From positions 1 through 42,966 of the IMG/VR virus record IMGVR_UViG_3300029893_000419: a stretch of DNA of 42,966 bases; one strand, written 5' to 3'. Under the pieces are notes generated by a model. It did not search any database. It was not told where the DNA came from and was given only the letters and a program-made list of their open reading frames with translations. This document shows, one piece after another, positions 38,692-42,966 of the stretch. Position numbers and translations under genes: made by a program. The stretch is from a virus. Each line of letters starts with the position of its first letter. Position 1 is the first letter of the stretch.

Positions 38692-38766
38692 TGGAGGCGG
38701 CGGCAGGAATCGAACCTGCGATAGGTGTTTGCGAGGCACCTGCCTTTGCCACTTGGCTACGCCGCC
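38692..38766 (-). tRNA. Cys-type tRNA with abnormal anticodon loop
   Basis: A complete cloverleaf with encoded CCA. The acceptor GGCGGCG/CGCCGCC, the D arm GCCAAGTGGCAAAGGC, the T arm GCAGG-TTCGAAT-CCTGC, and discriminator U73 are those of tRNA-Cys. The anticodon arm reads GGTGC-CTCGCAA-ACACC if the loop has seven bases, giving anticodon CGC (Ala codon GCG) and a C31-A39 mismatch. With a perfect AGGTG/CACCT stem the loop would have nine bases and still contain GCA. Acceptor position 3-70 is C-G, not the G-U expected of tRNA-Ala. It lies between DUF3800 and the integrase gene. Confidence 0.8.
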
Positions 38767-38778
38767 ATCCAGGTAGTA

Positions 38779-38808
38779 ATCTTACCATCTTCACCGGCTT
38801 TCGGACAA
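38779..38808 (-). promoter_or_regulatory. Candidate tRNA promoter
   Basis: On the minus strand TTGTCC (38808-38803) and TAAGAT (38784-38779) are spaced 18 bp, ending 12 bp before the tRNA 5' end. This suggests the tRNA is expressed from its own promoter. Confidence 0.45.
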
Positions 38809-38833
38809 GTTATTCCAAGGGGGAGTATCAGGA

Positions 38834-40051
38834 ATGCCCTCCGGCCATGTCCGTAAACGGGGAGAACGCTCTTGGGCCATCATCATCGAACTGGGCCGCG
38901 ACCCGGTGACGGGTAAGCGCCAGCGCCGCCACTGGGAGACCGTCCGCGGAACCAAGCGCCAGGCCGAGGAACGGCTGCGGGAGATTCTGGCCGCGCTCAA
39001 GGCGGGCACCGCCGTCGAGCCGCACCGGGAGACGCTGGGCGAGTACCTGGAGCGGTGGCTGCGGGATTACGGCCAGGCCCGTTTGGCGCCGAAGACCCTG
39101 GAGAGCTACACCGACATCCTGCGGGCGTTCGTAATCCCGGCCCTGGGCCATGTGCCGCTCCAGGCCCTCCAGCCGGCACACCTCCAGAGCCTCTATGCCC
39201 GTCTCCTCGAATCCGGGCGGCGCGACGGGCGCCCGGGCGGGCTTTCGCCCCGCACCGTCCACTATATCCACAGGGTGATCCACCGCGCCCTAGAGGTCGC
39301 GGTCAAGCTGCAGCTTGTGCCCCGCAACGTCGCCGATGCGGTGGAGCCGCCGCGGGCCCGCCGACCGGAGGCCACGGCGCTTGACGCCGAGGGCGCCCGC
39401 CGACTGCTGGAGGCCGCGGATGGGCACCGCCTCTACCCGATCATCCACCTGGCCCTGCACACCGGCCTGCGGGCGGGGGAGCTGCTCGCCCTGCGCTGGG
39501 AAGACGTCGACCTGGACCGCGGCATCCTGCAGGTCCGGCGCACGCTGCAGCGCCTCCGAGGCCAGGGCCTGCACGTCAAGGAACCGAAGACCGAGCGCGG
39601 GCGGCGCACCGTGGCCCTGCCGGCCTCCGCCGTCGAGGTTCTGCGCCGGCATCGCCGGCAGCAGGCCGAGGAGCGTCTTGCCGCCGGCCCCGACTACCAG
39701 GACTATGGCCTCGTCTTCTGCTGGCAGGACGGACGTCCCCTCGACCCCTACGGCTGGCTCACCCATGCCTTCCGCCGCCTGGCCGACCGGGCGGGGTTTC
39801 CGGGCCTGCGGTTCCACGACCTGCGGCACACCCACGCCACCCTGCTGCTCCTCGGAGGCATCCACCCCCGCGTCGCCCAGGAGCGCCTCGGCCACAGCGA
39901 CATACGCACGACGCTCGAGCTCTACTCCCACGTCGTGCCCGGCCTCCAGGAGGCCGCCGCCGCGAAGATCGACGAGCTACTGGGACATACTGGTGGGCGT
40001 CAATTGGGCGTCAACGGCGCAAAAAAGCCGCCTTCACGGCGGCAGTCATGA
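38834..40051 (+). CDS. int: Tyrosine integrase
   Basis: 405 residues from ATG 38834 (GGGGGAG upstream). The N-terminus is an AP2-like arm-binding domain (RSWAIIIELGRDPVTGKRQRRHWETVRGTKRQAEERL). The SAM-like core-binding domain (TLGEYLERWLRDYGQARLAPKTLESY) follows, then the catalytic domain with Arg213 (HTGLRAGE), Lys249/252, His328-x-x-Arg331 (HDLRHTH), His354 (LGHSDIRTT) and Tyr364 (LELYSHV). All key residues are intact. The last codons contain the left arm repeats of attP, whose core follows 33 bp after the stop. Confidence 0.93.
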   Translation: MPSGHVRKRGERSWAIIIELGRDPVTGKRQRRHWETVRGTKRQAEERLREILAALKAGTAVEPHRETLGEYLERWLRDYGQARLAPKTLESYTDILRAFVIPALGHVPLQALQPAHLQSLYARLLESGRRDGRPGGLSPRTVHYIHRVIHRALEVAVKLQLVPRNVADAVEPPRARRPEATALDAEGARRLLEAADGHRLYPIIHLALHTGLRAGELLALRWEDVDLDRGILQVRRTLQRLRGQGLHVKEPKTERGRRTVALPASAVEVLRRHRRQQAEERLAAGPDYQDYGLVFCWQDGRPLDPYGWLTHAFRRLADRAGFPGLRFHDLRHTHATLLLLGGIHPRVAQERLGHSDIRTTLELYSHVVPGLQEAAAAKIDELLGHTGGRQLGVNGAKKPPSRRQS

Positions 40052-40268
40052 ATCTCGAAAGCCTTGCGGCTCTAGGTGTTTAAGTGGCGCGCCCTGGAGG
40101 ATTCGAACCCCCGACCTACTGATCCGTAGTCGGTCATCGATCCTCAGACGCAAGCCGATGATAGCCGATGACGCCGCGAAAATCAAGACATTGGCTGTTG
40201 GCGGCATTGGCGTTTTACGCTCAAATCGGACGCCCGCCGATGGATTTGGGCGTCAATTTGGGCGTCGA
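39994..40268. other. attP region with flanking arm-type direct repeats
   Basis: TGGGCGTCAA occurs at 39994-40003 and 40005-40014 on one side, and at 40247-40256 with TGGGCGTCGA at 40259-40268 on the other. The spacings are 11 and 12 bp. Between them lies the 3' half of a tRNA-Arg gene (40085-40132). Paired direct repeats on both sides of a tRNA-derived core, next to int, is the classic attP layout. Confidence 0.72.
40085..40132 (-). other. tRNA-Arg(ACG) 3' half, att core
   Basis: The minus strand gives the anticodon loop CTACGGA, the T arm GGGGG-TTCGAAT-CCTCC, the acceptor AGGGCGC, G73 and CCA. The 5' half is missing and similarity ends within the anticodon stem (one mismatch at the position 29 pair). 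Integration would restore a host tRNA-Arg. Confidence 0.8.
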
Positions 40269-40441
40269 TTATCCATTCCTCCAATCGCATCTGCCCTCAT
40301 AATCTCGATCCGGCCTTCATGGAGGACAAATATCACCATCAACCCCTCTGACAGGCCCAATAGAGCGCGAACAGCTGGGGGCAAGACCACACGGCCAACA
40401 TCATCTATTTTGCGGGGTCCGTCAATAATCGCACTTTCCAT
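40253..40441 (-). CDS. AbrB/SpoVT-like regulator, 62 aa
   Basis: ATG 40441. The swapped-hairpin DNA-binding signature is present: GPRKIDDVGRVVLPPAVRALLGLSEG followed by VIFVLHEGRIEIMRA. It is divergent from the two operator-controlled + genes and its 3' end overlaps the attP arm repeats. It might bind the AAACCA-type palindromes, but nothing in the sequence proves this. The ribosome binding site (GGGAAGGGG) lies rather far upstream. Confidence 0.72.
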   Translation of the reverse strand: MESAIIDGPRKIDDVGRVVLPPAVRALLGLSEGLMVIFVLHEGRIEIMRADAIGGMDNRRPN

Positions 40442-40501
40442 GTATTGGATGATAACATCCCCTTCCCGAAAAGTAAACACGAAAAATATTAACCAAACCC
40501 C

Positions 40502-40531
40502 TTGACGGATATAAACCACGTGGTTTATAAT
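40502..40531 (+). promoter_or_regulatory. Strong promoter with palindromic operator 1
   Basis: TTGACG (40502-40507) and TATAAT (40526-40531) are 18 bp apart. The 20-bp perfect palindrome TATAAACCACGTGGTTTATA (40510-40529) fills the spacer and enters the -10. A bound repressor would block RNA polymerase directly. Confidence 0.82.
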
Positions 40532-40556
40532 TGTCTCAGAAAGGAGGTGTAACCCG

Positions 40557-40868
40557 ATGGTCAAGACGATGTTCCTGGTTCCGATCCGCGACAACGAGGG
40601 CCGGCCTTTCCCCCGGTCCCACTGGCGTGAGCTGGAGCAGCAGCTCCTCCAGTTCGGCGGGTTCTCCCGCACGACGGGCGTCGCGGGCACCTGGACGGAC
40701 GGCGGGCGGATCTACCGCGACACCAGCCGCCAATACGTCGTGAGCCTGCAAAGCTGGACGCAGATCCCGGCGTGGCTCGAAATCGTCAGGTGGGCCAGGG
40801 AGCGGTTCCGGCAGGAGGCCATCTACATCGAGGTCGCGGGAGTGCCGGAGATCATCGGGGGCGGATAA
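40557..40868 (+). CDS. Hypothetical protein of operator-controlled module, 103 aa
   Basis: ATG 40557 follows AGGAGGTGTAACCCG. A compact alpha/beta protein: MFLVPIRDNEGRPFPRSHWRELEQQLLQFGG, then GVAGTWTDGGRIYRDTSRQYVVSLQSW and LEIVRWARERFRQEAIYIEVAG. I recognise no family. It is the first gene of the twin-operator module beside attP and is tightly controlled. Function unknown. Confidence 0.65.
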   Translation: MVKTMFLVPIRDNEGRPFPRSHWRELEQQLLQFGGFSRTTGVAGTWTDGGRIYRDTSRQYVVSLQSWTQIPAWLEIVRWARERFRQEAIYIEVAGVPEIIGGG

Positions 40869-40890
40869 CCTCCGCCCCCTGTATCTGTGG

Positions 40891-40920
40891 TTGACACGAA
40901 TAAACCATATGGTTTATGAT
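40891..40920 (+). promoter_or_regulatory. Strong promoter with palindromic operator 2
   Basis: TTGACA (40891-40896) and TATGAT (40915-40920) are 18 bp apart. The 18-bp perfect palindrome ATAAACCATATGGTTTAT (40900-40917) lies in the same relative position as operator 1 and differs only in the two central bases within the shared core. Confidence 0.82.
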
Positions 40921-40948
40921 CAGTATAGGCAGGGGGGGGGTGAAGACG

Positions 40949-41446
40949 ATGCAGACATACACGACGCTTGATGGTCGGGTGCTCGACCTCACCGACCTGA
41001 CGGAAGAGGAGCGGGATTTCTTTGGCCGGTGCCTGGCCGATTACCGAGCAGGCGTCGCATGGGAGCGGTTCGCTCGCCTTGTCGAGGGGCCGGAAAACCC
41101 CCTCATCAGGGCGGCCGGACGGGTCACTCAAGCCGTGTGGAATCACCCCCTATACCAGGCCGTCCGCGACCTGGAGGACCGCCTCGGGATTCAGCAGGGG
41201 CACCTTGCGCCAGGGCCGGATGACGACCCTTTCCTCGACCCGTTGGAGGATGAATGGATTCCGGCTGCGCAGGCGGCAGCCAGCAAAGGCGTCACCATGC
41301 CAGGATTGCACAAGGCCATCAACCGCGGGGACGTCATCGCCCGCCCCGCCAAGCCGGGCGGATCGTGGCTGCTGGTCAGCGTTCGCAGCCTGCGGCGCTG
41401 GCAGCCAAATCCGGTGCGCCAGGCGGCGCGGCGCCGGATACAATAG
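40949..41446 (+). CDS. HTH protein of operator-controlled module, 165 aa
   Basis: ATG 40949 follows a G-rich ribosome binding site. The N-terminal half (LDLTDLTEEERDFFGRCLADYRAGVAWERFARLVEG) is helical. The C-terminal 65 residues (EDEWIPAAQAAASKGVTMPGLHKAINRGDVIARPAKPGGSWLLVSVRSLRRW) resemble an excisionase/MerR-type HTH_17. It might be the excisionase, given its closeness to attP, or the regulator of the twin operators. Confidence 0.65.
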   Translation: MQTYTTLDGRVLDLTDLTEEERDFFGRCLADYRAGVAWERFARLVEGPENPLIRAAGRVTQAVWNHPLYQAVRDLEDRLGIQQGHLAPGPDDDPFLDPLEDEWIPAAQAAASKGVTMPGLHKAINRGDVIARPAKPGGSWLLVSVRSLRRWQPNPVRQAARRRIQ

Positions 41447-41472
41447 AATTGCCCGTGACCACCGGGCTGCGT

Positions 41473-41546
41473 GGCCCCAGGGGCTGCTCACCCTGGGGCC
41501 AAAAACACAAAAGGCCCGGCCAGGGGCAGTCCCCCAGCCGGGCCTT
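41473..41546 (-). terminator. Two hairpins ending convergent transcription
   Basis: GGCCCCAGGG/CCCTGGGGCC (41473-41482 with 41491-41500) and AAGGCCCGGC/GCCGGGCCTT (41511-41520 with 41537-41546). On the minus strand the second is followed by TTTGTGTTTTT, a good intrinsic terminator for the holin end of the lysis operon. The first may serve the + genes. Confidence 0.75.
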
Positions 41547-41554
41547 CATTTCGC

Positions 41555-41812
41555 TCAGCCGTCGCCCTTAACCGTAGCCCTCGTCCCGCTGTAGAGGCCG
41601 CTGGCCCCCAGCCCGATCATCAGCCCGGCCAGCACGGCCTGGCGGGGGTCGCCCGGAACCACCCAGACGAAGCCGGCGACCAGGCCCAGCGCCAGCGACA
41701 CCAGCGGCGCCCATCTCGTGGGCAGGCCGATCTGCTTGGCCCCCTCCACCAGGGCCACGACCAGCGGCACAAAGGCCGCCCCCGACGCGAACAGCTCCTC
41801 CAACTCCAACAT
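41555..41812 (-). CDS. Holin-like membrane protein
   Basis: 85 residues from ATG 41812 (AAGGAGGG upstream). Two or three membrane helices are visible: SGAAFVPLVVALVEGAKQI, then APLVSLALGLVAGFVWVVP and RQAVLAGLMIGLGASGLYSG. Small size and position after the glucosaminidase fit a phage holin, which opens the membrane for the endolysin. It is followed by an intrinsic terminator. Confidence 0.72.
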   Translation of the reverse strand: MLELEELFASGAAFVPLVVALVEGAKQIGLPTRWAPLVSLALGLVAGFVWVVPGDPRQAVLAGLMIGLGASGLYSGTRATVKGDG

Positions 41813-41844
41813 GATACCATCCCTCCTTGAGATTTGCCGGCCTG

Positions 41845-42570
41845 TCAGGGCCGGCTGATCCGCACCGTCCGCGATCCCGCGTCCCACGCGACCCGAGCCC
41901 CCAGCGCCTCGGTGACCTGGCGCACCGGCGCCCAGGCCCGCCCGTCGATGATCTGGCCGTCCGTGACGACGACCTCCATGCCGGCCCCCTCGACGACCAC
42001 CCGGCAGGCCGGCGGCTGTGGTGCGCCCCGCAGGTCCAGCAGGCGCCACGTCCGCATGATGCCGATGATCTTGTCCGCGTACCGCGGATCGGTCGCGTAC
42101 CCCGCCGCCTGGATGCACCGGGCGTAGGCCGCCACGTCCGTGGCCGGCAGACACCGGGCGTAGCGAGGCGAGGTCAAGAGCCGGGCGTGGTCGTCCAGAC
42201 TCTCCTGATAGCCGGAGTAGGCGCGGAATCGGGCTTGCACCCGCACCCACTGGCCGCCTTGATACTCCCACGTCCACGCAGTCACGGCGTCTTGGCCGTC
42301 CAGGGCCTTGATCCCGAAGAGGTTATGGCTGTACCGACCGGTCTCGATGTCTTTCGGCACCGAGCGCCCCCAGCCGCTTTCCAGGGCGGCTTGGGCGACG
42401 ATGAACCCGGCGGGGATCCCGGTACGGGCGTCCGTCGCCAGGGCGGCGTCACGGAGGGCCACGACGAACGCCCGCGGCCCCTCGGCATCGGGCAACTGGG
42501 CCACGGCGAATTCGTCCGGCCGGCTGCCGTCGTCCGGCTCACCGGCCCAGAGGGTCATGATCTCGTCCAC
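41845..42570 (-). CDS. Glucosaminidase with C-terminal copper-amine-oxidase-N-like domain
   Basis: 241 residues from GTG 42570, three bases after the upstream stop. Catalytic region: GIPAGFIVAQAALESGWG with Glu in ALESGWG, YSHNLFGIKALDG, and FRAYSGYQESLDDHARLL. The last 60 residues (VVVTDGQIIDGRAWAPVRQVTEALGARVAWDAGSRTV) are a copper-amine-oxidase-N-like beta domain common in Gram-positive surface proteins. It is a diverged copy of the gene at 1-602, identical only over 41972-42042. Confidence 0.85.
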   Translation of the reverse strand: MDEIMTLWAGEPDDGSRPDEFAVAQLPDAEGPRAFVVALRDAALATDARTGIPAGFIVAQAALESGWGRSVPKDIETGRYSHNLFGIKALDGQDAVTAWTWEYQGGQWVRVQARFRAYSGYQESLDDHARLLTSPRYARCLPATDVAAYARCIQAAGYATDPRYADKIIGIMRTWRLLDLRGAPQPPACRVVVEGAGMEVVVTDGQIIDGRAWAPVRQVTEALGARVAWDAGSRTVRISRP

Positions 42571-42573
42571 GGC

Positions 42574-42966
<393 letters not shown>

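Noticed and set aside
38692-38766. An ordinary tRNA-Ala(CGC)
   Set aside because: The acceptor lacks the G3-U70 pair, U73 and the arms are Cys-like, and the stem has a mismatch with this loop.
40085-40200. A complete tRNA-Arg gene
   Set aside because: Only the 3' half fits; no matching 5' acceptor strand or D arm is found upstream on the minus strand, so it is an att core.

Overview
The window reads as one temperate siphovirus genome from a GC-rich Bacillota (Firmicute) host. Supporting signs are strong AGGAGG-type ribosome binding sites, frequent GTG and TTG starts, SigA-type TTGACA/TATAAT promoters, and gene families common in phages of Gram-positive bacteria. A tyrosine integrase sits beside what looks like an intact attP. 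The attP core is the 3' half of a tRNA-Arg(ACG) gene, and direct repeats flank it on both sides. This favours an excised, circular phage over an integrated prophage. The first 71 bases of the window are an exact copy of 41972-42042, so the phage genome may close as a circle of about 41.97 kb. In that case the last kilobase is a second, diverged copy of the lysis genes fused to a thiC fragment, or an assembly branch.

Layout. 1-3.9 kb holds lysis and accessory genes: a glucosaminidase cut by the window edge, a subtilase with an SLH domain, small membrane/coiled-coil proteins, and an ASCH-like protein. A structured RNA leader and a 36-aa gene lie on the opposite strand. 3.9-14.5 kb holds the tail module: tail tube, tape measure, a DNRLRE/fibronectin adhesin, a hub protein with discoidin-like inserts, and small distal genes. 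It is interrupted at 12.7-13.5 kb by an oppositely oriented lipoprotein and membrane-protein pair that looks like a moron. 14.5-23.4 kb holds a Mu-like head module: connector and completion proteins, major capsid, decoration protein, protease/scaffold, fused portal-MuF, and terminase. 23.4-36.9 kb holds early genes: a sigma-like regulator, RusA, an iteron-rich putative origin, an AEP primase-helicase, a DinG-type helicase, and a recombination cluster (DUF669, PD-(D/E)XK nuclease, Sak4-like ATPase, Gam-like protein). DNA-binding proteins lead this operon. All of these genes except the moron pair and the 36-aa gene run leftward.

36.9-41.5 kb is the lysogeny region: a cro/cI-like switch, a DUF3800 gene, an unusual tRNA, integrase, attP, an AbrB-like regulator, and two small genes. 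Each of those two genes has a strong promoter with a related palindromic operator between its -35 and -10 boxes. 41.5-42.97 kb holds a holin-like gene, a second glucosaminidase, and the thiC/subtilase chimera.

The main points of interest are the Cys-type tRNA with an abnormal anticodon loop, the twin-operator module, the hairpin-sequestered small ORF, the CI-like repressor lacking both catalytic residues, the 13-copy iteron cluster, the moron between tail tube and tape measure, the SLH-subtilase in a lysis cassette, and the thiC chimera. All family names were assigned by eye from conserved motifs; no database search was run.
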